Shown: positions 53,390 through 61,883 of the stretch, in pieces
Layout: each line of letters opens with the position of its first letter
Position numbering within the stretch: the first letter of the stretch is position 1
From: Deltaproteobacteria bacterium
Lineage (GTDB): Bacteria; Desulfobacterota; Desulfobacteria; Desulfobacterales; Desulfatibacillaceae
Assembly: GCA_016235345.1 (NCBI GenBank)
Contig: JACRLG010000035.1
Location: forward strand, 1 to 64,000
Direction of reading: 5' to 3'
Length of the DNA stretch: 64,000 nt
Notes under the pieces: generated by a model
Database searches by the model: none
Seen by the model: only the letters and a program-made list of their open reading frames with translations
What the model was told of the DNA's origin: nothing
Position numbers and translations under genes: made by a program

Positions 53390-54013
53390 TCATTCAATTA
53401 GAATTCCCAAAAGCTCCAATATTCTCCTGGAAGTGTATTCGCCGACGTCCGCCAGGGCGTCCGTGGGCATGAAGCAATGCGCGTTTTTCGAGTAAAGGCA
53501 GGTGACGGAGGGCGGAAAGTCCTCATCCGGCATGTAGAAAAGATAGGTCAGGCCCACCTTGGGCAGGGGGTGGAGCCGGAGCGAAAAATCCGCCGTGTTC
53601 AATATCCCCTCCGGCGCGGGCTCCCCGCAAAGCCCGGCCATGAGGCGGTCCCGCGCTTCGCTTATGTCCTCCACAAAGGGCATAAGCACGTTTTCGGTGC
53701 GGTTCTTGAATGCCCCCACGTAGGGCGCGCTTCCCGGCAGGTCCCGGAAGGACACCGGCGGGTCGTGGCGGCAGGGCTCGCAGGCCGCGTGAAGGGCGTA
53801 GAGGGAGACCACCACCCCGCGAGGGCCGTCCTCCTCAAGTCCGCCAAGGCTTATGCCGTCCGGGTGGATGCGGCAGCGCTCGCCGAAGGCGTCGAAGTGG
53901 AAGTCGTCCCCGAAACGCCTGGCTGCGAGCTTCTCGTCCAGGTCGCCCGGCAACCTCATGTAGAGGCGGTCGATGTTGTGGAGAATTATCCTGCGATAGC
54001 TTGTTTCGGCCAT
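53390..54013 (-). CDS. DUF3786 protein
   Basis: This 207-residue soluble protein contains [51 protein letters not shown] and [41 protein letters not shown], matching DUF3786, a family seen mainly in anaerobes and in proteins linked to corrinoid or metal enzymes. Function is unknown. ATG 54013 begins MAETSYRRI. Upstream in-frame sequence is basic and unlikely to be coding. Confidence 0.75.
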   Translation of the reverse strand: MAETSYRRIILHNIDRLYMRLPGDLDEKLAARRFGDDFHFDAFGERCRIHPDGISLGGLEEDGPRGVVVSLYALHAACEPCRHDPPVSFRDLPGSAPYVGAFKNRTENVLMPFVEDISEARDRLMAGLCGEPAPEGILNTADFSLRLHPLPKVGLTYLFYMPDEDFPPSVTCLYSKNAHCFMPTDALADVGEYTSRRILELLGILIE

Positions 54014-54081
54014 GTTCCGGCTTTCGTTCAATCGATGCGGCAAGGTGAGTCGATAGTGTCGGTGGATGTCGCGCCCGCGCC

Positions 54082-54426
54082 TTAACCGGTGAAGTCGAAA
54101 CCGGGGGTTTCGGCAACCACGAAGCATGTGGAGCGAAGGGCCACGCAGCCCTTTTTCACCCACAGCCTCACCATCACGCAGTTTTCGCCGGAAAGAGCCA
54201 CCACGTTGGGAAGCCGCTCCACGTATTCCACGTCGGACGCGGCGAACTCGTAGTAGGTGACCACCGATGAAAGCGGATCGGGCAGAAGCACCATCCGGGC
54301 GTCATCGGTGGGGTGCTTTTTCGGGGTTCCGGAGAAGGGCACGTGGGTCTTTTTTAGGCGCTGCTTGTTTTCGTAGGGAACAAGGTCGAAGCGCTCCACC
54401 TTTTCCAGAAAAAACGAAAGGGTCAT
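54082..54426 (-). CDS. Small hypothetical protein
   Basis: This 114-residue soluble protein, MTLSFFLEKVERFDLVPYENK onward, has a beta-rich middle (MVLLPDPLSSVVTYYEFAA, NCVMVRLWVKKGCVALRS). It is co-directional with the DUF3786 gene 68 bp downstream, and the two may form an operon. I do not recognise the family. Codon use matches the neighbours. Confidence 0.6.
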   Translation of the reverse strand: MTLSFFLEKVERFDLVPYENKQRLKKTHVPFSGTPKKHPTDDARMVLLPDPLSSVVTYYEFAASDVEYVERLPNVVALSGENCVMVRLWVKKGCVALRSTCFVVAETPGFDFTG

Positions 54427-54572
54427 GGCACGGTCCTCCGTTTTCAGGTCGCCGGTTTTGCTTTTTCATACCACACGCACCGGGTCTCATGCAAACACGG
54501 AGGATGGATGGAAGCCGGATAGGTCGAGGAGCGGGCGCAGTTCGGACTATAATGGAGCTGGCCGGAAACCCG

Positions 54573-55439
54573 TCATCTTGGGGTTTTGCCGGAAAAAGCG
54601 CCCGGAAGGAGGCTTATAAGGAAAAACAGACAGGAGGCCAGCACCACCGTGGCCCCGGTGGCGGTCTCTGCCCAGGGCTGGGCGGAAATTATCAGGCCCG
54701 TTACTGCGGATATCAGGGAAACGCCCACGGCCCACCAGAACATTCCCCCGGCGGACCGGGCAAGGTTCCGTCCGGTTGCGGCGGGCACGATGAGAAGGGC
54801 GGTAACCAGGAAGACCCCCACCGCCCATACGGCAAATATCACCACTACAGATACAAGCCCTGCGAAAAGGTACTGGTAGAGCTTCACCCGCACCCGGTGG
54901 GCCTGGGCAACGCTCTGGTTTATTCCCATCAGAAGCATCCGGTTGTATCCGAGGGCAACAAAAGCCATCAGGACCGCGAACAGGAGAAAGAGGCACCATA
55001 TCTGGGCGTCCGAGGTGGTGAGGATGTCGCCGTACAGAAAGCGGGTGACGTCGCGGGCCGCCTGCCTGTCCCGGCTCACCACCGCGAGCCCGAAGGCTAT
55101 CACCCCGGAGAAGAATACGCCTATCACCGTGTCCTTGGAAAGGGAAGAGCGCCGCCCCACCGATACGATGAGAAGGCCGATGAGAACTCCGAAACCCATC
55201 ATGGAGGCCTGGGCCGAAACGCCCAGCAAGAGGCCCAGGGCCACGCCAGTAAAGGCCGAATGTGAAATGGCGTCCGAAAAGAAGGCCATGCGGAAATTGA
55301 CTATGGAAACCCCCATTGCCGCGCACAGGGGGGAAAGAAGCAAAAGCCCCGCCATTGCCTGCTGCATGAAGCGGGCCTCCATGCAGGAAAAGGGAAAAAC
55401 GGCCGCCAGAAAGGAATACAGGGGCGCAAGGTCAGGCAT
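54573..55439 (-). CDS. znuB: Metal ABC transporter permease (ZnuB type)
   Basis: This 288-residue ABC-3 family permease has eight to nine helices and typical segments AMGVSIVNFRMAFFSDAISHSAF, GVFFSGVIAFGLA, GDILTTS and VGVFLVTALLIVPAATGR. It forms the membrane channel of a high-affinity zinc or manganese importer. Its start overlaps the ATPase gene by 8 bp. Confidence 0.9.
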   Translation of the reverse strand: MPDLAPLYSFLAAVFPFSCMEARFMQQAMAGLLLLSPLCAAMGVSIVNFRMAFFSDAISHSAFTGVALGLLLGVSAQASMMGFGVLIGLLIVSVGRRSSLSKDTVIGVFFSGVIAFGLAVVSRDRQAARDVTRFLYGDILTTSDAQIWCLFLLFAVLMAFVALGYNRMLLMGINQSVAQAHRVRVKLYQYLFAGLVSVVVIFAVWAVGVFLVTALLIVPAATGRNLARSAGGMFWWAVGVSLISAVTGLIISAQPWAETATGATVVLASCLFFLISLLPGAFSGKTPR

Positions 55440-56181
55440 GGCTGCACCACGTCTCCGCCACGCACTTTCCCGGCTGGGACGTATGAAGGCCGAAGGTGGC
55501 GGCGAGAATTTCGTCGGTGAGAACGGAGATGGGCCCTGCGGCCTTCACGGTTTTTTTCAGGCAGATGACGTCCGTGGCGTGGGCCGAAACCATCGAAAGG
55601 TCGTGGGTGACGATTATCTGGGTCACCGGGCTGTCTTTATGAAGCCTGGCGAAAATCTCACACAGGAGGCCCTCCCCCGCCACGTCCACCCCGGCTGCGG
55701 GCTCGTCCATAATAAGTATCTGGGGCTCCTGGGAAAGGGCCAGGGCCAGGAGCACCCTCTGAAGCTCGCCGCCTGAAAGCGACCCAAGCCTTTTTAGGGC
55801 GAGATGCGCCGCCTTGACGTAATCCAGGGCTTCCATGGCCCGCGCCCTGTGCCTTGCGCCTATCCCGAAAAAAAGCGGCCTTCGCTGGCGGTCCATGACC
55901 AGAAAATCCAGCACAGTCACGGGAAGCCCCCGGTCGAAGTCGAGCCTCTGGGGCACGTAGCCAAGGCGGGCCGCATCCACCCTTATTTTTCCCTCATAGG
56001 CCACCTGACCCAAAAGGGCCATCAAAAGCATGGTCTTGCCCGCGCCGTTGGGACCGATGAGGGCTGTAATGCTTCCCTTGGGCACGCTTGCGGTAACGCG
56101 GCCCAGGATGACCACGCCCCCGAAGGATACGGTGACGTCCTCGAAGGATACCGCAGAGTTTTCAGACCGGGGGGAATTCAT
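55432..56181 (-). CDS. znuC: Metal ABC transporter ATP-binding protein (ZnuC type)
   Basis: This 249-residue ATPase has Walker A GPNGAGKT, Q-loop YVPQRLDF, signature LSGGELQRVLLA, Walker B ILIMDEP and switch His in VTHDLS. It energises metal import with ZnuB and the binding protein. Its ATG overlaps the znuA stop (ATGA). Confidence 0.93.
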   Translation of the reverse strand: MNSPRSENSAVSFEDVTVSFGGVVILGRVTASVPKGSITALIGPNGAGKTMLLMALLGQVAYEGKIRVDAARLGYVPQRLDFDRGLPVTVLDFLVMDRQRRPLFFGIGARHRARAMEALDYVKAAHLALKRLGSLSGGELQRVLLALALSQEPQILIMDEPAAGVDVAGEGLLCEIFARLHKDSPVTQIIVTHDLSMVSAHATDVICLKKTVKAAGPISVLTDEILAATFGLHTSQPGKCVAETWCSHA

Positions 56182-57095
56182 TTTTTCCCCAGGACGGATT
56201 TTAAAATTCCGAGGTTTTTTTGCATCGCGGCCTCGTAATGGGAAATATCTGCCCCGTCCGGGCCGTTGGCCACCGGATCGAGCGCCGCCACCGGTATTCC
56301 GGCCTCCCTGGCTATGGTCTCGCCGACCTTTGCAGGATACTGGGGTTCGGTAAAGAGTGCCGCCGCCTTTTTGGCCCTGATGGCCTTCACGATTTCCAGC
56401 ATGTCCGAGGCCGAGGGCTCCTGTCCGGGCTCATCCTCCACAACTGCCACTATTGCAAGGCCGCAGTCCTCAGCCAGATAGTCGAAAACCGCGTGCTGTG
56501 TGACGATTCTTCGGTTGGGAAAGGCCGCCGCCGCCCTGGCGTAAGAGGCCGCAAGGCCGGACAGCCGCCCGTGCCAGAAGGCCGCGTTTTTTCGGTAAAG
56601 GGAGGAGTTTTTCCCGTCCAGCGCGGCCAGGGACTCCCCAAGGGCCTTCACCATCTGCGCCGCGCGTTTTGGGGATGAAAAAAGGTGCGGGTTGAACCCT
56701 CCGTGATGATGGCCTTGTCCGTCATCGCCCATCAACCTTAGAATACCCTTCTGCCCCGCAGATGTGTCGATGATTTTGAGCTTGGGCTTGGCCTTTTTCA
56801 GCGACGCATCCAAAAACTCCTCCATGCCCAGGCCGTTTATCACCAGGACGTCGGCCTCTGCCAGTTTTCGCATGTCCTTTGGAGTCAGTACGTAATCGTG
56901 GGGGCAGCCAAGGGCCGACGGCAACATGAGGTCAACCGACACCCCAGCCGAGCCTTTGGCCACCGAGCTTGTGAAAACATACATGGGATAGGTGGAGCAG
57001 AGCACCTTGAGGGGCCTTGGTCCTGCAACGGCGGATGCCGCTGAAAGGATCAGGCACATTATGACGATAATGTAGAAAAAGCGAACGGTTTTCAT
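56178..57095 (-). CDS. znuA: Metal-binding periplasmic protein (ZnuA type)
   Basis: This 305-residue cluster 9 (TroA/ZnuA) binding protein has an N-terminal Sec signal (FFYIIVIMCLILSAASAVAG). Metal-site residues lie in GCPHDY, the short loop GQGHHHGGFNPHLF, TQHAVFDYLA and the C-terminal acidic FTEPQYP region. The His loop points to zinc rather than manganese. Its start overlaps the regulator gene by four bases, so regulator and transporter form one operon. Confidence 0.9.
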   Translation of the reverse strand: MKTVRFFYIIVIMCLILSAASAVAGPRPLKVLCSTYPMYVFTSSVAKGSAGVSVDLMLPSALGCPHDYVLTPKDMRKLAEADVLVINGLGMEEFLDASLKKAKPKLKIIDTSAGQKGILRLMGDDGQGHHHGGFNPHLFSSPKRAAQMVKALGESLAALDGKNSSLYRKNAAFWHGRLSGLAASYARAAAAFPNRRIVTQHAVFDYLAEDCGLAIVAVVEDEPGQEPSASDMLEIVKAIRAKKAAALFTEPQYPAKVGETIAREAGIPVAALDPVANGPDGADISHYEAAMQKNLGILKSVLGKK

Positions 57096-57394
57096 TTCAG
57101 ATGGCTTTCCAGGTCCATGCCATGCGAATGATCTGGAGAGTCCCCCGCATGGCAGACAAGGTGGTATTCCTGGCAGTCACCGCACTTGGCCATGAAATGG
57201 GTGCGGGCAAGCGTAGCCCAGTGATCCCTCTGGCGGGGGGTCAGAATCCCGGTTCCGCTGCAAAGGGGGCAGGTGTTTTCAAGGGCTGAAAGAACGGCCC
57301 TTCGCACGAACTCGCTTTTGTTCGGAACCTTGTCGAGGATTTCGGCGAGAGCCGGATCGACCTTGAATGTGAGCGTTACCGGTTTTCGGCTCAT
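57092..57394 (-). CDS. Ribbon-helix-helix metalloregulator, CopG/NikR-like
   Basis: This 100-residue protein has an N-terminal ribbon-helix-helix (VTLTFKVDPALAEILDKV, NKSEFVRRAVLSAL). A cysteine/histidine-rich C-terminal half follows (C42-x2-C45, C71-x2-C74, H78, C81, then HSH), suited to zinc sensing. It differs from NikR, which has a larger ACT-like metal domain. First gene of the znuABC operon. A perfect palindrome 18 bp before its start codon is the likely operator, so it is probably an autoregulated zinc-responsive repressor. Confidence 0.82.
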   Translation of the reverse strand: MSRKPVTLTFKVDPALAEILDKVPNKSEFVRRAVLSALENTCPLCSGTGILTPRQRDHWATLARTHFMAKCGDCQEYHLVCHAGDSPDHSHGMDLESHLK

Positions 57395-57411
57395 GACCCA
57401 TCCTTGTGAGT

Positions 57412-57432
57412 TGGTAATATTTTGTATTACCA
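57412..57432 (-). promoter_or_regulatory. Palindromic operator of the znu operon
   Basis: TGGTAATA and TATTACCA form a perfect inverted repeat with a 5-bp spacer, centred about 28 bp before the start codon of the RHH regulator. Position and symmetry fit binding by a dimeric ribbon-helix-helix protein. Confidence 0.7.
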
Positions 57433-57649
57433 GTATCGCTAATCCCTGTCAACCTTTTCCATCAGCCCTTAAACGCAAAATGGTCCGGGAAGGCACAGGC
57501 AGCCTTCACGGACCAGGGGGGATGAACACAAGCCAGAGGAGCCTTGAGTCCGGCTTGCAAGCAAAATCAGGGCCGACGGGGCAAAGATCAGCCTCGGCAG
57601 GGTAAAGTCTAAACGCGCAAGAGCATTGCGGCGGCAGAGATGATCCGGG

Positions 57650-57952
57650 TCAGCTCCTGTAGCTCCAGACAATGGCCCCGAAAACCAGAAGCCCCAGAAG
57701 GCTTATATATAGGCCTCCGGGCTTTCCCTGGGCGATCACCCCGTAAAGGCCCAAGGCCACGAAAGCGCCCCCGAAAGCCGTTCCTATCGCCAACGAAAGA
57801 TTGAACGCTTTTTTGGGGCCGCCTTTTTTGCCCTGCGCTTTTTTTGGGGCCGCCTTTTTCGGTAAGGCCTTTTTGGGTGAAGCCTGTTTTTGAGGAGCCT
57901 TGCTCTGGGGCGCGGTTTTTTGGCCCTGCCCCTTTGACTTTCTTTTGCTCAT
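57650..57952 (-). CDS. Small membrane protein with lysine-rich N-terminal tail
   Basis: This 100-residue protein has a first half that is Lys/Pro/Ala/Gln low complexity (repeats such as PKKA and PQK). Two transmembrane helices follow (LAIGTAFGGAFVALGLYGVI, LYISLLGLLVFGAIVWSY). The basic tail should be cytoplasmic and may bind nucleic acid or acidic lipid. A good GGAAGAAGG stretch precedes the ATG. No family recognised. Confidence 0.65.
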   Translation of the reverse strand: MSKRKSKGQGQKTAPQSKAPQKQASPKKALPKKAAPKKAQGKKGGPKKAFNLSLAIGTAFGGAFVALGLYGVIAQGKPGGLYISLLGLLVFGAIVWSYRS

Positions 57953-57988
57953 CCGTCGCCTTCTTCCTGTAGCCGTTTAAAAAAACTA

Positions 57989-58116
57989 ATATTATCGGGA
58001 GCGCAATTTGTTTCCATTCTCCGCTTTACGGAAAAATTGTGGATGAGGAAGATTTGGCTCTTCTTCCCGCATCGGGCTTTCCTTGAAAAAGGAAAAGAAC
58101 CATGCTCCGCTTAATA
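57989..58116 (+). repeat. Dispersed repeat family M, copy 4
   Basis: The ends read ATATTATCGGGAGCGCAATT and GAACCATGCTCCGCTTAATA. Imperfect terminal inverted repeats share GGAGC ... TTTCC. It lies in the 306-bp gap upstream of the gene at 58260; the rest of that gap holds nothing recognised. Confidence 0.7.
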
Positions 58117-58259
58117 GCCCTATCCGGCAAAAAGCCCGGCTTGCAACCCGGAATCAACATACGTTACAGTAGGGGCGGATACAAGATGAATCGTAACCCG
58201 CGCCCTATGGACGAAACCGAAATAACCCAAGAGGACCAAACGGCGGAATCGAACCGGCC

Positions 58260-58958
58260 ATGAATCGACTTTGCGCAACCTTCCTTGAAGGCGCCTCGGT
58301 GATCCTTGAGTTCGGCGGCTCGGTCCGCCTTTTGACCAATCCGCGTTTCAAGGAAAAATCAAAAACCGATGACAGCCTTATCGACCGGCTTTCCCGACTG
58401 ACCGGCTTGGTGATAACCGCCTTTGAACCCGGACAAGCCGACCTTTCCGCCCCGTGGTCAAAAACGGTCCTGGAAGCTCCGGTGGTGGTGCCCAGGGGCT
58501 TTGTCTGGCAGGCGGAGCTTGCCGGTTTTTCCACCTGCCATGAACTCGCAGCGGGCGAATCCGTCGGCCTTGGCCCAATCAGGCTCACCGCAACCCCTGC
58601 GGCCCCTGCCGACGGAAGGTTCAGCGCCATTATCGAGGCGTTCGGATTTACGGTTTTTTTCGCCGGGGAAACCCTTTTCGAGCCTCTTTTGGGAGCCGTT
58701 CCCAAAAGTTTTCCCAAAATTGACCTGGCCTTTCTGCCTGTTGGCGGCCCTGCCTTTTCGTCTTCATCCCGCCCCAAAACCCTGATGTCGGCCCAGGAGG
58801 CCGCTGGCCTGTGCGCCGTATTGCGCCCTCGCACGGCAATTCCCATACTCTGGGAGGCGGATCCCACCTCTCCCGCAGCCTTTATCACGGCTGCAAAAAT
58901 ATTCGCACCCGCCACAAAAATCAAAATCCTGAAATACGGCGAGTCCGTCTGCCTTTAG
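58260..58958 (+). CDS. Degenerate metallo-beta-lactamase-fold protein
   Basis: This 232-residue protein follows the UPF0173/UlaG-like layout: an early GASVILEF strand, a LTNPRF loop, FTVFFAGETLF in place of the usual YxGDT, and IDLAFLPVGGPAF. The zinc motif HxHxDH is absent; the corresponding place reads VITAFEPGQADL. The GD of the second metal site is GE. It is therefore probably catalytically inactive or uses another chemistry. The ribosome binding site before ATG 58260 is weak. Confidence 0.6.
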   Translation: MNRLCATFLEGASVILEFGGSVRLLTNPRFKEKSKTDDSLIDRLSRLTGLVITAFEPGQADLSAPWSKTVLEAPVVVPRGFVWQAELAGFSTCHELAAGESVGLGPIRLTATPAAPADGRFSAIIEAFGFTVFFAGETLFEPLLGAVPKSFPKIDLAFLPVGGPAFSSSSRPKTLMSAQEAAGLCAVLRPRTAIPILWEADPTSPAAFITAAKIFAPATKIKILKYGESVCL

Positions 58959-59210
58959 GCCAAGCGGTGAAAATCACCGTAGCCCCGAAAAAATCACGGC
59001 TGCACCCGGAAAAAGCTGTGATAAGTCAGGCAATGGCTCCGGCAGATTATTAATGATTCCATTGGGATATGAAACATTTCACAGATAGGTGATTATCTGG
59101 CACACAATTTGCTATTTTAATAGATATTATTGATTTCGACTCACTTTTCCGAACAAAAACCAGCATCATTTCCCGCCGTCGGGAAAAATGGCGGAAAACC
59201 GGAGATTCCC
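58959..59210. other. Intergenic region upstream of the pilin gene
   Basis: About 250 bp. An AT-rich stretch at about 59,090-59,140 probably holds the pilin promoter, but I could not define one with confidence. Confidence 0.4.
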
Positions 59211-59576
59211 ATGATCGCCCTCACGCGCAAAAGACAAAAAGGCTTCACCCTGGTGGAACTCATGATAGTCATCGCCATAATCGCGATCCTGGCGGCGATA
59301 GCGATTCCAATGGTGTTGCGATACCGGATAAGGGGCTACAACACGGCGGCGCTCACCGATCTTAAAAACGGCTTCATATCGGCCCAGAGCCATTATTCCG
59401 CCCACGTCGGGACCCCGGTCACCCTGTCCTTGCTGAAATCGGCAGGCTACACGCAGACCGCCAACGTGATCCTCACCGTGAATGACGGCAACGAAACAGC
59501 CCTTTCCATCAGCACCACCCACGCTAACGGGGACACCACCTACTCCATCTCCTCCGACGGCACCATAACGCATTGA
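59211..59576 (+). CDS. Type IV pilin-like protein (PilA type)
   Basis: This 121-residue prepilin has leader MIALTRKRQKG, cleavage before FTLVELMIVIAIIAILAAIA with the conserved Glu5, and then a small globular domain (GYNTAALTDLKNGFISAQSHY, GYTQTANVIL). It is assembled into type IV pili or a type II secretion pseudopilus. GGAG precedes ATG 59211. It stands alone, without pilus assembly genes nearby. Confidence 0.9.
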   Translation: MIALTRKRQKGFTLVELMIVIAIIAILAAIAIPMVLRYRIRGYNTAALTDLKNGFISAQSHYSAHVGTPVTLSLLKSAGYTQTANVILTVNDGNETALSISTTHANGDTTYSISSDGTITH

Positions 59577-59600
59577 CGCTGCGCAACCGGCGGCAACCCG

Positions 59601-59637
59601 CCTGAAAACGCTGATTTGCAGTATCGGCGTTTTCAGG
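59601..59637 (+). terminator. Stem-loop after the pilin gene
   Basis: CCTGAAAACGC pairs with GCGTTTTCAGG around a loop that can itself pair (GAT/ATC). It lies 25 bp after the stop, between convergent genes. Confidence 0.7.
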
Positions 59638-59661
59638 AAGGCTGCGCCCCTTGGAAAATCC

Positions 59662-60657
59662 TCACCACCTGATCAGCGCCGTTCCCCATGTGAAGCCCGC
59701 GCCGAAAGCCGCAAGCAGCAAAATATCCCCCGGCTCCACCATGCCCGCCCTCACAGTCTCATCCAGAAGAAGCGGGATGGACGCGGCGGTTGTGTTGCCG
59801 TAGCGCTCGATGTTGTGAAGAAATTTTTCCTCCGGCCATTTCAGCTTGGCGGCGGCGAACTGGTTTATACGAAGGTTGGCCTGGTGCGGAATAACGTACT
59901 TGATATCTTCGGCCTTTACCCCGGTTTTTTCCAGCGTACTTTCGATCACCTCAGGAAGCCTTGTCACAGCGTGCTTGAAAACGGTCTTGCCGTCCATCTG
60001 GGGCCATATCTGCCTGGACTTCGCAGTCTCCTCGGTGATGTAGGGCTTCTTGGATATGTCCCAGATGTCCAGGTAAAGGGCCTTTGCGTGGCGTCCGTCC
60101 GCGTGCAGTTCGGTGTAAAGAATCCCCCTGTCCGCGTCTTCGCTGGGCGAAACGATGACGGCCCCGGCCCCGTCGCCGAAAAGAACCGCCACGTCGCGCC
60201 CTTCATCGGTGAAGTTGAGTGCGCTTGAGTGGACCTCGGCCCCCACCACAAGTATGTTCCTGTACGCGCCGGTCCTCACAAAGGCGTCGGCCACAGCCAG
60301 CGAATAGATGAAGCCCGAACACTGGTTTCGGACGTCCAGGCAGGGAACGCCCGGAATGCCCATCTTGGCCTGGAGGTAGCAGGCGGAGCCCGGAAAATGA
60401 TGGTCCGGCGAGAGAGTGGCGAAAATGATGAAATCCACGTCCTGCTCGGTTATGTGAGCGTCTTCCAGTGCGTTTTTGACGGCTAAGAGCGCAAGGTCGG
60501 AGCAGCTTACGCCCTCTTCGGCAAAACGCCTCGCCTCGATGCCGCTTCTGGTGTGAATCCATTCATGGCTGGTGGTCATGATTTTCGCAAGGTCGTCGTT
60601 GGTGACGGACTTTGGCGGTACGTAACTGCCTATCCCCTTGATACGGCTTCGGATCAT
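59662..60657 (-). CDS. fabH: 3-oxoacyl-ACP synthase III (FabH)
   Basis: This 331-residue thiolase-fold enzyme has Cys113 in NQCSGFIYSL, His in IPHQANLRI and Asn in YGNTTAASIP. FGDGAGAVIV and the C-terminal GAGFTWGTALIRW also match. It starts fatty-acid chains by condensing acyl-CoA with malonyl-ACP. No other fab genes are adjacent, so this may be one of several paralogues or serve a specialised pathway. Confidence 0.92.
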   Translation of the reverse strand: MIRSRIKGIGSYVPPKSVTNDDLAKIMTTSHEWIHTRSGIEARRFAEEGVSCSDLALLAVKNALEDAHITEQDVDFIIFATLSPDHHFPGSACYLQAKMGIPGVPCLDVRNQCSGFIYSLAVADAFVRTGAYRNILVVGAEVHSSALNFTDEGRDVAVLFGDGAGAVIVSPSEDADRGILYTELHADGRHAKALYLDIWDISKKPYITEETAKSRQIWPQMDGKTVFKHAVTRLPEVIESTLEKTGVKAEDIKYVIPHQANLRINQFAAAKLKWPEEKFLHNIERYGNTTAASIPLLLDETVRAGMVEPGDILLLAAFGAGFTWGTALIRW

Positions 60658-60854
60658 CGAAAAACTCCTTGTTTTTGGGACTTTGAGGCGGCCATACCCG
60701 GACGGAGGTTTGCCCCTGGTTTTCGGGGCGAATCAACTGATTAGAAAATCGCGGCGGCAATGTCAACGAAAGCCTTTGGAAATGCGGGGACGACGCATTT
60801 GAAACAAAGAAAAGGATTCGCAGGGGGCGGGGTTAGCTAATCGCCGCTTCCGCC

Positions 60855-61547
60855 CTACTTTCTGAAGTGCGGGCACCTTTTTTCGCATCTGCGGCAGGCG
60901 GGCTCCCGGATTGTTGAATCCGGCTCGCCAAAGGCCACGATGGCCGAAATTGATTTGCGTGGGCTCATCATGCCGCCCGGCGTGAGGGTGATGCCTATGC
61001 TTTCTGCGTCGGCAAGGGCGAGAAGCTCCCTGTTGTCTGTAACTGGCCAGTCGCAGTAGCCGGGGCTGTACCGAAAGCCCGAAACCAGTCCCGATTCCTC
61101 CATAAGCGCGGAAAGCCTTTCATGCACCTTCTGGGCCAGACCCTCGGCCAGCACCGAGGCGACTGCGTCCGCGCAATAATCCCGCAACAGATCGCCGCCC
61201 TTTTCGCCGGGCAGATCAAGCGTCGGCTCTCCTATGGTAAGGGCGAAGGCGGCCCATAGCTTTGCCGGAAAAAGCGCCCCCGAAACAAGGCGCGTGGAAA
61301 AAACGAAGCCTCCGGGGACGGAAAAGCCGCGTTTTGGGCTTTCAATTTCGACAAGTTCCAAAAACCTCGCCACGGCCTTGGGCCTGCACGATCTTCGGAG
61401 CGGCTCTCCGATCTGGTCCAATACCCGTCGTACCTGATCCGAAACGCATTTCGCGTCGGGATAGCCCAGGCGAAAAAGAAGCGCCGCCTCGTCGACCGCC
61501 AGGTCGTCAGGGCATAGATCCGGTCGCCATATCCGTCCTTTTTCCAT
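60855..61547 (-). CDS. MetH activation-domain-like protein
   Basis: This 230-residue protein resembles the SAM-binding activation domain of B12-dependent methionine synthase as a stand-alone unit. It contains RYSPGYCDWP, close to the family RxxxGY(G)DW motif, followed by ITLTPGGMMSPRKSISAIVAFG. The C-terminus adds CRRCEKRCPHF, a small cysteine motif. In anaerobes that split MetH, such proteins help reactivate the corrinoid. The MetH catalytic part is not in the window. ATG 61547 has GGAG six bases upstream. Confidence 0.8.
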   Translation of the reverse strand: MEKGRIWRPDLCPDDLAVDEAALLFRLGYPDAKCVSDQVRRVLDQIGEPLRRSCRPKAVARFLELVEIESPKRGFSVPGGFVFSTRLVSGALFPAKLWAAFALTIGEPTLDLPGEKGGDLLRDYCADAVASVLAEGLAQKVHERLSALMEESGLVSGFRYSPGYCDWPVTDNRELLALADAESIGITLTPGGMMSPRKSISAIVAFGEPDSTIREPACRRCEKRCPHFRK

Positions 61548-61883
61548 TAACGGCTCCAAGGTTTTCTGCGGGAAAATTCAAACGAAAATGGAATTAAACC
61601 CTGGCACCCGAAATATCATGATGCCGATTATGATTGAAGCATGGGGCGAAAATGGTTTATTAATGAGCCCGGTTTTCGTCCGGCCTGGAATTCAAGCGCC
61701 GGTTCCCCAAAATCGTTCAGCACGGCCATGAGGGCCGGAGCGCCCCATTACATTGCACGGTTTCACGATTCACTGCAAGAGGGCCATCCTTGAAACCTGA
61801 TCCATACAAAAGCGACGATATCTAAAGGACTTGATTTGTTTTCAATATCAAAGGCCCTATTAACAGACCCGAAAGGTTGAACC
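61548..61883. other. Intergenic region between divergent genes
   Basis: About 335 bp with no supported gene. A promoter for the OmpH/Skp-like gene is expected but not placed. Confidence 0.4.
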
